9,362 nt of DNA from contig DNFG01000491.1 of the NCBI GenBank assembly GCA_003487005.1, positions 697 through 10,058 of the forward strand, written 5' to 3'. Positions 1-6,933 of the stretch are shown here, in pieces. The DNA is from Bryobacterales bacterium (GTDB lineage Bacteria; Acidobacteriota; Terriglobia; Bryobacterales; Bryobacteraceae). Numbering within the stretch: position 1 is the first letter of the stretch; every line of letters begins with the position of its first letter. The position numbers and the translations under genes were made by a program. The notes beneath the pieces are model-generated. The model did no database searches. It was not told the origin of the DNA and was given only the letters and a program-made list of their open reading frames with translations.

Positions 1-2097
1 GTATCGAGAATCGATGAGGAGATGTGGAAGATCGGGGCGTTTATTCTGGTGGTACTGATCGCGACGGCAGTGATCAGCCTGCGTTTGACGCCGGTGTACG
101 AGTCGACGGCGACGTTGTACGTGGACCGTCAGGAGGCGAAAGGGATTGTGGGGCAGGAGTCGCAGGCGAACGTGCCTTCGGCGCTGGATGCGGAGTCGTT
201 TCTGGCGTCACAGATCAGGCTGTTACAGTCGGATTCCGTGGTGAGGCCGGTGGCGCAGCGATTCAGGTTACTGGAGAGTGAGCAGCAACTGGCGAAGGAG
301 GGGGATCAGGCGCGGGCGCAGGATGCTCCGATCGTTTTGCGGAATCTGAAGGTGGCGCGGCCTCCGAACACGTATTTATTGCAGGTGTCATACCGGTCTC
401 CGGATCCGCAACTGGCAGCGGATGTGGCGAATCAGGTGGCGCAGTCCTACATTGAGCACACGTACAACATCCGAATCCGATCGTCGCAGTCGCTATCGCG
501 GTTCATGGAGCGGCAGATTGAGGAATTGCGGGTGAAGATGGAGGACTCATCGGGGCGGTTGGCGCAGATGGAGCGGGAGTTAAACGTGATCAACCCGGAA
601 GAGAAGACGAACATTCTTTCGGCGCGGTTATTGCAGTTGAACACAGAGTACACACGGGCGCAGGCGGAGCGGGTGGCGGCGGAGGCGGGGTATGAGCAGA
701 CGCGATCGGGGTCGTTGGAATCCGCGCAGGTATCGGGGCAGGGCGAGGCGATCCGGAGGTTGCTGGAGCGGCAGAACGAGGCGGCGGAGCGGTTTGCGGA
801 GGTGAAGGCGCACTTTGGGGTGAACCATCCCGAGTTCAGGAAGGCGCAGGCCCAGTTGCGCGAGATTCAGTCGCAGGTGGACGCCACGCGCGACAACGCG
901 ATCCGGCGGATGCAGGTGGAGTATGAACAGGCGCAGGCGCGGGAGAAGATGCTGGAACGGAGTGTGAACGAGACGAAGGCGGAGTACGACACGCTGAATT
1001 TCCGGAGTTTTGAGTACCAGCGGGCCAAACGCGAGGCGGAAGCGGACAAGAATCTGTACGACGAACTGGTCCGGAAGATTCGCGAGGCGGGGATCAACGC
1101 AGGCTTCCAGAACAACATGGTGCGGATCGCGGATGCGGCACGGCCGGCGTGGAAGCCGGTGTTTCCGAAGCTGACACTGAATCTGCTGCTGGCGTTTTTG
1201 TTTTCGAGCCTGCTGGCCGTGGGGGCGGCGATTCTGGTGGACACGCTGGACAACACGATTCGCGATCCGGAGCAGGTGTCGCGGACGTTGAAGACGCACA
1301 TTATCGGGACGCTGCCTTCGGTGAAGAACACGCGGGAGTTAATGCTGCCCGCGAAGTTGCTCACGGCGGGAGAGACGCACGTGGAGGATCCCTCCGCGCG
1401 GCCGAAGGACCGGCAGTTTTCGACCTACGAAGAGGCGGTGAGGACGATCCGGAGTTCCGTGCTGCTGACGGACTTCGACCGCCGGCTGAGGACATTACTG
1501 ATGACGTCGGCGACGGCGAGCGAGGGCAAGTCGACGACGGCGGGGCATCTGGCGTTCGCACATGCGGAGCAACGGAAGCGGACCTTGCTGATCGACTGCG
1601 ATCTGCGGCGGCCGTCGCAGCACAAGCTGTTTGGGATTCCACTGGGGGCGGGACTGTCGAACGTGCTGAACGGGGAGACGGGGTGGCGGGACGTGTTAGT
1701 CCGGCCGGCGAACAACGAGTATCTGGAGATCATCACGGCAGGCCCGCCGTCGCGGCGGGCAGCGGACATGATCGGACAGTTGCTGGGTCCGGTGATGGAA
1801 GAGATGGCGCGGGGTTACGATCTGGTGATTCTGGACGCGCCGCCGCTGTTGGGGTTTGCAGAGTCGCTGCAGATGGCGAGTTCGGCGGACGGGGTGATCG
1901 TGGTGACGCGAGCGGGAGAGACCAGCCGGAAGGCGGTGGCGGCGGCGCTGACGACGTTGAGCCACCTCCGGGCGAACGTCCTGGGACTGGTGTTGAACCA
2001 GGTGAAGAAGCACCACGCGGACAGCTACTATTATTACGGCTATTACGGCAAATACTATAAGCGGTATCAGTCGGCTGCGCAGAATGCGGAGGGCTGA
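1..2097 (+). CDS. Fused Wzz-type chain-length determinant / BY-kinase (GumC/Wzc-like), 5' partial
   Basis: Inner-membrane polysaccharide co-polymerase fused to a cytoplasmic tyrosine autokinase, a type that controls chain length and export of exopolysaccharide or capsule. Residues are numbered from the ATG at 22. A first membrane segment (about 4-20) is followed by the Wzz signature 'TPVYEST', a long periplasmic coiled coil (about 150-345), the GNVR-like 'VRIADAARPAWKP' region (about 367-379) and a second membrane segment (384-406). The kinase half shows Walker A (S500-E-G-K503-S-T), Walker A' (L523-I-D-C-D-L-R-R-P531), Walker B (V602-I-L-D605-A-P-P) and a C-terminal tyrosine cluster with nine Tyr between 669 and 682, the usual autophosphorylation tail. 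The frame is open from base 1 (VSRIDEE before that Met), the purine-rich GAGGAG touches the ATG and so is too close to serve it, and family members carry a cytoplasmic stretch before the first membrane segment. The true start therefore probably lies upstream of the window. It converges on the sialidase-like gene. Confidence 0.93.
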   Translation, partial: VSRIDEEMWKIGAFILVVLIATAVISLRLTPVYESTATLYVDRQEAKGIVGQESQANVPSALDAESFLASQIRLLQSDSVVRPVAQRFRLLESEQQLAKEGDQARAQDAPIVLRNLKVARPPNTYLLQVSYRSPDPQLAADVANQVAQSYIEHTYNIRIRSSQSLSRFMERQIEELRVKMEDSSGRLAQMERELNVINPEEKTNILSARLLQLNTEYTRAQAERVAAEAGYEQTRSGSLESAQVSGQGEAIRRLLERQNEAAERFAEVKAHFGVNHPEFRKAQAQLREIQSQVDATRDNAIRRMQVEYEQAQAREKMLERSVNETKAEYDTLNFRSFEYQRAKREAEADKNLYDELVRKIREAGINAGFQNNMVRIADAARPAWKPVFPKLTLNLLLAFLFSSLLAVGAAILVDTLDNTIRDPEQVSRTLKTHIIGTLPSVKNTRELMLPAKLLTAGETHVEDPSARPKDRQFSTYEEAVRTIRSSVLLTDFDRRLRTLLMTSATASEGKSTTAGHLAFAHAEQRKRTLLIDCDLRRPSQHKLFGIPLGAGLSNVLNGETGWRDVLVRPANNEYLEIITAGPPSRRAADMIGQLLGPVMEEMARGYDLVILDAPPLLGFAESLQMASSADGVIVVTRAGETSRKAVAAALTTLSHLRANVLGLVLNQVKKHHADSYYYYGYYGKYYKRYQSAAQNAEG

Positions 2098-2206
2098 GCG
2101 GGCGCATGCGGTCAGTGGTGGTCTTTGCGCCGGGGAGTGAAGCGGGGGGGCGCCGAGTGGCGGCTCCCGGGACCCAGTCCGAACGGAATGGTCCATTGTT
2201 GCGGAG

Positions 2207-3427
2207 CTAGGGGCGGCTGGCTGATGGGACGGGATCGGGGGCTTCCCAAATGGTGGCGGCGATGTGCATTTCCGGGAGTTTTTCGGTTGTGAAGTAGTAA
2301 ATGGTGACGAGTTTGCCGTCCCGGCGCTGAACGGTTCGGGTATAGCCGATATCCCAGTTTCTGCCGTCGTCACGGAGCACGAGGGGAGGGCTCCAGGTCC
2401 GCCCCTCGTCGGCGCTGATTGTTGCTTTGATGCTGTAGGGTGGGGTCCGGTCACCATAGGCGAGGGCCAAGCGGCCGTCTTTGAGGCGACAGAGGCTGGG
2501 GGGATTGCCATTGTGCTCGAGGCCTTGGACCGGAGAGCTGCGGAATGCCCACGTGGCGCCGCCGTCATCGGAGCCGTAGATGTCGATCCAGTTGCGAATT
2601 CCGGACGGCGTGGCAGTCTTTCTGCGCAGAGCGGTCAAATAGCGGCCTTCGGACAGCTTCACGGTGTCCGGCATGACAGATCTTGCGTCAGTGGAGTCGC
2701 CGGCGAGCCAGCCGAGTTTCCGATAGGACTTACCGGCATCGGTTGTGCGCACGGCGAAGGCCCGGTCCTGGTAGTTGGCCCCCTGGACGCCGGGTTGTTT
2801 GGCGGAGAGGAGGATGAGGCAGGAAGTGGGTCCTTCGACGATGTAGCTGGTGCGGGAAGTCATGGGCAAACCGAAAGAGGGGAAGAGGAAGGGGCCTTGC
2901 CAGCGTTTGCCGCGGTCGTAAGAGAGGAAGAACTGCCCATCTTCGTCGTGGTTGCCGATCAGGGTGTGATTGCCGACGCGCATGGCGAAATCGGGGTGGC
3001 CGAACTGGATGTCTCCGGGGCTGGGGGTGGGCTGAGCACCGTCGAGGACGAAGTGATCGGGATCCTCGATGGTCCACGTCTCACCGCCATCGAGGCTCCT
3101 GGCGAGCACGCTGGCCTGGGGCCGGGAACGGTCGATGGAGTGAGACTGCTCATCTGCTTTGAAATAGCCGTAGACGAAGCCAGTCAGGATTTCGTCGCCC
3201 CAGATCCAGACGCCATTGTTGGCAGGCCAGCCGCAGAAGCGGCCGGGCTGGTGGTGAACGACGACGTGTTTGATGGAGGCCTGGGGAATGGTGAGGGAGG
3301 CGGATTGCTGGAAGCCGCCCAATTCGTGGCTGGCGGCGAGGGTGAAGACCAGGAGGGAAAGAGGTCCGGCGAGAGAGCCGGCGGCAGGAAGACTCCGGCC
3401 GATGGATGTGACTTTGCAGATGTACAT
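2207..3427 (-). CDS. Secreted BNR/Asp-box sialidase-family protein
   Basis: A 406-residue protein with a six-bladed-propeller look. Five Asp boxes (S-x-D-x-G-x-T-W type) are visible: SLDGGETW at 111-118, SYDRGKRW at 169-176, a degenerate TTDAGKSY at 228-235, SDDGGATW at 286-293 and SADEGRTW at 338-345. Other conserved-looking stretches are GRFCGWPANNGVWIWGDEI (62-80), which contains a candidate arginine-triad residue R63, and GYTRTVQRRDGKLVTIYYF (361-379) with R364 and a Tyr pair. These resemble the BNR_2/exo-alpha-sialidase-like family. Whether the substrate is sialic acid, another acidic sugar or something else cannot be read from sequence. Residues 19-33 are hydrophobic after a K/R-containing start, which suits a signal peptide. 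ATG 3427 is the only standard start codon between the upstream in-frame stop (3488-3490) and codon 36. It has no Shine-Dalgarno (the 18 nt before it are pyrimidine-rich). The gene follows the TonB receptor by 52 nt in the same direction, so co-transcription is likely. Confidence 0.85.
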   Translation of the reverse strand: MYICKVTSIGRSLPAAGSLAGPLSLLVFTLAASHELGGFQQSASLTIPQASIKHVVVHHQPGRFCGWPANNGVWIWGDEILTGFVYGYFKADEQSHSIDRSRPQASVLARSLDGGETWTIEDPDHFVLDGAQPTPSPGDIQFGHPDFAMRVGNHTLIGNHDEDGQFFLSYDRGKRWQGPFLFPSFGLPMTSRTSYIVEGPTSCLILLSAKQPGVQGANYQDRAFAVRTTDAGKSYRKLGWLAGDSTDARSVMPDTVKLSEGRYLTALRRKTATPSGIRNWIDIYGSDDGGATWAFRSSPVQGLEHNGNPPSLCRLKDGRLALAYGDRTPPYSIKATISADEGRTWSPPLVLRDDGRNWDIGYTRTVQRRDGKLVTIYYFTTEKLPEMHIAATIWEAPDPVPSASRP

Positions 3428-3439
3428 GGATTCGGAGGG

Positions 3440-3469
3440 GAGGCGGAACCCGCGAGGGAGATCCGCCTC
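3440..3469 (-). promoter_or_regulatory. Intercistronic hairpin between receptor and sialidase-like genes
   Basis: Arms GAGGCGGA (3440-3447) and TCCGCCTC (3462-3469) are perfectly complementary over 8 bp with a 14-nt loop, and lie in the 52-nt gap between the receptor stop and the sialidase-like start. In the direction of transcription no U-tract follows, so a classical intrinsic terminator is unlikely. It could be a partial attenuator, an mRNA-stability element separating receptor from enzyme levels, or a structure affecting the start that lacks a Shine-Dalgarno 12 nt further on. The function is inferred; the base pairing is seen. Confidence 0.5.
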
Positions 3470-3479
3470 GACGACTGTG

Positions 3480-6470
3480 TCAGAAGGTCAGGCGAGCGCC
3501 CAATTGGACGACGCGGGCGCCACGGGTGCTGGTGAAGCGCCCGAAGTTAGCCTGGTTGATATTGCCCTGGATGCCAGAGAAGTAGGTCTGGTTGAAGGCG
3601 TTGAACATTTCGACCCGGAGTTGGAGGCGGAGGGACTCAGTGAATTCGAGGCTCTTGGCGAGCGTAGCGCCGAGGTCGAACCAGCCGGGGCCGTAGAGGG
3701 CATTGCGGCCGACACTTCCAGGCCGGACGGGCAGCGTGCTGACCGGGTTGAGTGGAACGTTGGCGAATGCGGAGCGGTTGAAGTATTGGAGGTTGGCGCG
3801 GCCGGTGCCGGTGTAGACCTCAGTGCCGAGGTAATCGGGGCGGCTACTTTCGTAGCCGGTGGGTTGACTGAGGTTGAGCGGGCTACCGGACTGGGCGGTC
3901 ATGACGCCGTTGACCTGCCAGCCTCGAAGGAGCAGCGCCCCGGCGCGGCTGTTGTTAGCGGCGGAGAGGCGAGCGAAGGGGAGTTCATAAAGGAAGTCGA
4001 CGACCATGCGATGCCGGACGTCGAGGTTGGCGGGGCCGTAGTCGGCGCGGACGTTATCGATGTCCTGCACGGTGGAGGGCAGCAGGAGGTCGGCGTCGCC
4101 AGTGTAGGACATGAGGCGAGCCCAGGTGTAGTTCAGATTGGCGGTGAAACCGTGGGAGAAGCGCTTGCGGAGGGAGGTTTGCCAGGAGTGATAGTTACTG
4201 GACTCGCCGGAATCGCGATAGCGGAAGGTGGTCAGATTGGGGTTGGGGCGGATGCCGGTGACGCGATCGGGCCGGTTCCACTGACGGACCATCATGCCAT
4301 TCAGTCCGCGATTGCCGACGTAGGAGGTTTCCAGGACGAGATTGCGGGCAAGTTGGCGCTGGATTCCAAGAGTCCACTGGTAGCTGAAGGGGTTGCGGAG
4401 GCCGGGATCGACAACGGTGCCACCGCCAAGGCCAGGCTGACCCTTGACGAGCGGGAGAACCTGGCTATTGACCACGGGGTAACGGAGGACATCGCCGAAT
4501 TGGGCGACGTCGGCGGCGGAGAATTGGCTCCGGAAGGGTTCATCCGCGGCGTTCTGAACGTTATCAATGGAGGATCCGAAGATGGGTAAGGGGCTGTGGA
4601 ACATGCCAAAGCCGCCCCGCAGGACCGTCTTTCCCTCGGAGTCGGCGGTATAAGCGAAGCCGATGCGGGGGGAGATGTTGTTGCGGTCGGGGAGGTAGAT
4701 GCTCTCGGGGTCGCGGAAGGGTCCGGCGCCGAAGGGTGCGTCGCGATTGAAGAAGCGGCCATCGCGCTCGCGGGGCACGGTGTAGTAGTCGTAACGGACA
4801 CCGAGGTTCAGCATGAGGCGGCGGTTGACACGGAAGTCATCCTGAATGAAGAAGCCGTAGTTGGCGGCGAGGATGGCGAAATTGTCGACGCCGAAGGTAA
4901 CCTGGACGAAGTTGGGGCGATTGGCGAGGAAGTCGTTGATGTTGGCGTAGCGGACGGAGGGCGTTTCGATGTTCTCACGAGTAACCCGAAGGCGGCCGTA
5001 GATGCCGCCGAAGCGAAGGGAGTGGCGTCCGATCGTCTTGCCGAAGACCTGTTCGAGGGTCCAGTTGCTGCCGTCGCGGAGGATATCCTCACCATCGGTG
5101 GAGAAGCCAATCGCACCACCAACGCCGGCAACGCCGAGGGTGTAGATGTTATCGATGCGGCGGCTGAAATTGTAATTGAAGCCGAATCGGGTTTCCGACA
5201 CCCAGGTGGCGCGGGAGTGGGTGACATTGAAACTGCCGACCTCGGTTTTGCCGTCCCAGTCGCGGAAGTTGGCGAGGACGACACGAGGGATCTGGCGAAA
5301 GGGCCGGCCGCGGGTATAGCGGGCGCTGAGGATGGTGCTGTTGCCCAAGTGGTAGTCGCCACGGACGACAGCGTGGTTGTCGCGGGCGATCTCGGATCCA
5401 GCGCCCTGGAAGAAGCCAGTGACGGCGCCCGGGGCGTATGGGTTGGTGGGTACCGGGTACAGGTCGAACAACTGGCTGTAGGCGGGCACGGCGGCAGAGG
5501 CCTGGGCGCGGAATTCGGGGGTGGGAACGTTGCCGTTCAGTTGCTGGAACCCGCGGAGCTGGTAGCCTTCATAGACGCCGAAAAGGAAGAACTTGTTGCG
5601 AATGACAGGGCCGCCGAGAGAACCACCGAACTGGTTGTAGACGACGGGGGGACGGGCAGAAAGGAACTGGTTCCGCGCGTTGGTATTTTCTACGTCGTTG
5701 AGGTAGAAGAGGCTGCCGTGGACTTCGTTGGTGCCACGCTTGGTGTTGACATTGACGTTGCCCGACATCGTATTGGCGATCTCTGCCGAGGCGATACCCT
5801 TGGCGACGTTCAGCTCCTCAACGGCTTCGAGGCTGACGCCCTGGATGAAATTGAAATTGCCGGACATGGTGACGGAGGGCTGTTCACTATCCGAGGAGGC
5901 GTCGGTGCCATCGACGGTGATTCGGAACGAAGACGGGGGGAGACCGTTCATGGCGACGCGTCCGCCGGTGGTGGTGACGCCGGTGTCGAGGTTGAGGAGG
6001 CCGAGCCAACTGCGTCGCTGCGTGGGCAGTTCGCGGACCTGGGCGGTGTCGAGGTTAGTGCGCTGCTCGGCGTTGATGGAGTTGATGAGGGGAGCGGCGC
6101 CGGAGACCTCGATGGCGGTGGCGACGGTACCGAGTTCGAGCGTGAAGGCGAGGCGGGTGCGGGCGCCGGAGGCGAGTTCGACGGCGGCCTGACGGACGGA
6201 CTTAAAGCCTTCGGCGTCGATCTGGACACTATAGGCACCGGCCTGGAGGGAGGAGAGAGTGAACTCTCCTGAAGGGTCGGTGGTGGCGGTCGCGCTGGCA
6301 CCGGTGCGAGTGCTGTTGACGGTAACCTTCGCGCCGGGAATGCCAGCGCCGCTGGGATCGGTGACGCTGCCGTAGATGGTGGATGTAATGACCTGGGCGC
6401 TGGCAGTGGACAGGCTGGCGAGAGCCAGACCGCCAAGAACCAGCACGCTTGCCAAGATTCGCGTTTTCAT
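3480..6470 (-). CDS. Oar-like TonB-dependent receptor with carboxypeptidase-regulatory-like N-terminal domain
   Basis: A 996-residue outer-membrane beta-barrel protein for energy-coupled uptake or sensing of a large ligand. It has a clear signal peptide (1-25, MKTRIL...STASA|Q), a carboxypeptidase-regulatory-like beta-sandwich (about 27-113, with 'IYGSVTDPSGAGIPGAKVTV' and 'SGEFTLSSLQAGAYSV'), a plug-like region (about 130-245, with 'VDGTD' at 186-190 and 'EELNVAKG' at 218-225), then a barrel with 'FGGSLGGPVIRNKFFLFG' (281-298). Near the C-terminus is the MFNAFN motif (955-960), and the last residue is Phe, as in many outer-membrane barrels. This layout is the one expanded in Acidobacteriota; no SusD partner is present. 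The ATG at 6470 is chosen because it starts the signal peptide and follows AAGGAG (6478-6483) with a 7-nt gap. The frame is open further upstream to 6695, and an in-frame GTG at 6587 also has a good Shine-Dalgarno. First gene of a - strand unit with the sialidase-like gene; the substrate is unknown. Confidence 0.93.
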   Translation of the reverse strand: MKTRILASVLVLGGLALASLSTASAQVITSTIYGSVTDPSGAGIPGAKVTVNSTRTGASATATTDPSGEFTLSSLQAGAYSVQIDAEGFKSVRQAAVELASGARTRLAFTLELGTVATAIEVSGAAPLINSINAEQRTNLDTAQVRELPTQRRSWLGLLNLDTGVTTTGGRVAMNGLPPSSFRITVDGTDASSDSEQPSVTMSGNFNFIQGVSLEAVEELNVAKGIASAEIANTMSGNVNVNTKRGTNEVHGSLFYLNDVENTNARNQFLSARPPVVYNQFGGSLGGPVIRNKFFLFGVYEGYQLRGFQQLNGNVPTPEFRAQASAAVPAYSQLFDLYPVPTNPYAPGAVTGFFQGAGSEIARDNHAVVRGDYHLGNSTILSARYTRGRPFRQIPRVVLANFRDWDGKTEVGSFNVTHSRATWVSETRFGFNYNFSRRIDNIYTLGVAGVGGAIGFSTDGEDILRDGSNWTLEQVFGKTIGRHSLRFGGIYGRLRVTRENIETPSVRYANINDFLANRPNFVQVTFGVDNFAILAANYGFFIQDDFRVNRRLMLNLGVRYDYYTVPRERDGRFFNRDAPFGAGPFRDPESIYLPDRNNISPRIGFAYTADSEGKTVLRGGFGMFHSPLPIFGSSIDNVQNAADEPFRSQFSAADVAQFGDVLRYPVVNSQVLPLVKGQPGLGGGTVVDPGLRNPFSYQWTLGIQRQLARNLVLETSYVGNRGLNGMMVRQWNRPDRVTGIRPNPNLTTFRYRDSGESSNYHSWQTSLRKRFSHGFTANLNYTWARLMSYTGDADLLLPSTVQDIDNVRADYGPANLDVRHRMVVDFLYELPFARLSAANNSRAGALLLRGWQVNGVMTAQSGSPLNLSQPTGYESSRPDYLGTEVYTGTGRANLQYFNRSAFANVPLNPVSTLPVRPGSVGRNALYGPGWFDLGATLAKSLEFTESLRLQLRVEMFNAFNQTYFSGIQGNINQANFGRFTSTRGARVVQLGARLTF

Positions 6471-6592
6471 CTCTGATCTCCTTGAGACTTGGGTACTGAC
6501 AGGGTAGGGGCGATTGACAGGTGACGGCTCGAAAGGGCGCCGGCGGCGGGGAATGCGTTGAAGATGACTGAGCTGACGGGTGATCACGTATA

Positions 6593-6597
6593 CCTCC
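6593..6597 (-). promoter_or_regulatory. Second ribosome-binding site candidate, upstream in-frame GTG of the receptor gene
   Basis: On the - strand GGAGG is followed after 5 nt by GTG (6587-6585), which is in frame with the receptor and has no stop before its ATG at 6470. Use of this start would add 39 residues, including an Arg run (RRRR), ahead of the signal peptide. The normal start has its own good site, so this may be chance or a minor start. Confidence 0.3.
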
Positions 6598-6740
6598 ATC
6601 ACCGGAATTGCCCATGCCGGCGGAGCCGGACGAGGGTCGAGCCTGGATAGGGCTGGTTGTTGTCCCTCCGAGAACCCGGGGCCCCTACTGACCAAGTTGG
6701 GCCAGTGTACACCGGGGTGCGGGGGGCGCTAGAAGTACCA

Positions 6741-6775
6741 GATCGTTCCTGGGTATTGAGGAACGTTCTTGGGTA
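6741..6775. repeat. Two 15-bp direct repeats at 20-bp spacing
   Basis: GATCGTTCCTGGGTA (6741-6755) and GAACGTTCTTGGGTA (6761-6775) match at 13 of 15 positions and start exactly 20 bp apart, about two helical turns. This fits tandem binding on one face of DNA. The second copy overlaps the right arm of the 6744-6765 inverted repeat. Confidence 0.55.
6744..6765. promoter_or_regulatory. Candidate operator, CGTTCC-N10-GGAACG, copy 1
   Basis: A perfect 6-bp inverted repeat with arms at 6744-6749 and 6760-6765 and a 10-nt spacer. It lies 168 nt before the regulator start and 273 nt before the receptor start. The same arms with the same spacer length recur at 8628-8649 although the spacers differ in sequence, which is the pattern of a dimeric protein-binding site. 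What binds it is inferred; the adjacent winged-helix-like regulator is the nearest candidate. Confidence 0.55.
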
Positions 6776-6933
6776 GATCGGGTGGGAGGCAGGTTCTCGA
6801 AACCGCGAAAGACAGCGTCGCGTCCGTACCATTGTGCAGTAGCGGGTGGGGTGATAAGCTGTGCTTGCCGGGGGCTGGATGCGTCCCCTTTTCCCCATGC
6901 GGCCCTAGGGATTGGCCGCCCTCGAAGCAGAGG

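Larger units (their letters stand above)
6471..6933. promoter_or_regulatory. Divergent control region between receptor and transmembrane regulator genes
   Basis: These 463 nt separate two divergent genes and must hold both promoters. I could not assign -35/-10 boxes with confidence on either strand; a weak + strand candidate is TTGTGC...GATAAG near 6834-6860, with a spacer of only 15 nt. The region holds the inverted repeat at 6744-6765, the 20-bp-period direct repeat at 6741-6775 and perfect 8-bp palindromes: GTGATCAC (6580-6587), GGGGCCCC (6678-6685) and GTGTACAC (6705-6712). ORFs that enter this region from either side are Cys- or Arg/Pro-rich and look non-coding. Confidence 0.6.

Noticed and set aside
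2098..2206. Terminator for the convergent genes (small CGCC-GAGT-GGCG hairpin at 2151-2162)
   Set aside because: The stem is only 4 bp with no T-tract on either strand; not supportable as an intrinsic terminator.
2106..2210. 34-codon ORF (MRSVVVFAPGSEAGG...) just after the kinase gene
   Set aside because: No well-spaced ribosome-binding site, no recognisable family, and skewed composition; likely a chance ORF in the convergent gap.
2264..4589. Long + strand ORFs (2264-3535, 3270-4589, and also 4596-6272)
   Set aside because: They lie antisense to the clear receptor and sialidase-like genes and have Gly/Ala/Glu/Val-rich low-complexity translations with no domains; GC-rich shadow frames.
6471..6695. 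Receptor ORF extension to ATG 6695
   Set aside because: It would bury the signal peptide 75 residues inside the protein, while ATG 6470 has a strong Shine-Dalgarno. Only the GTG at 6587 is kept, as a minor possibility.
6769..6933. TTG start at 6769 extending the regulator by 55 residues
   Set aside because: The added stretch is Cys/Gly/Pro-rich unlike the rest of the protein, overlaps the direct repeat, and precedes the conserved domain; a Met start at 6934/6937 is more likely.
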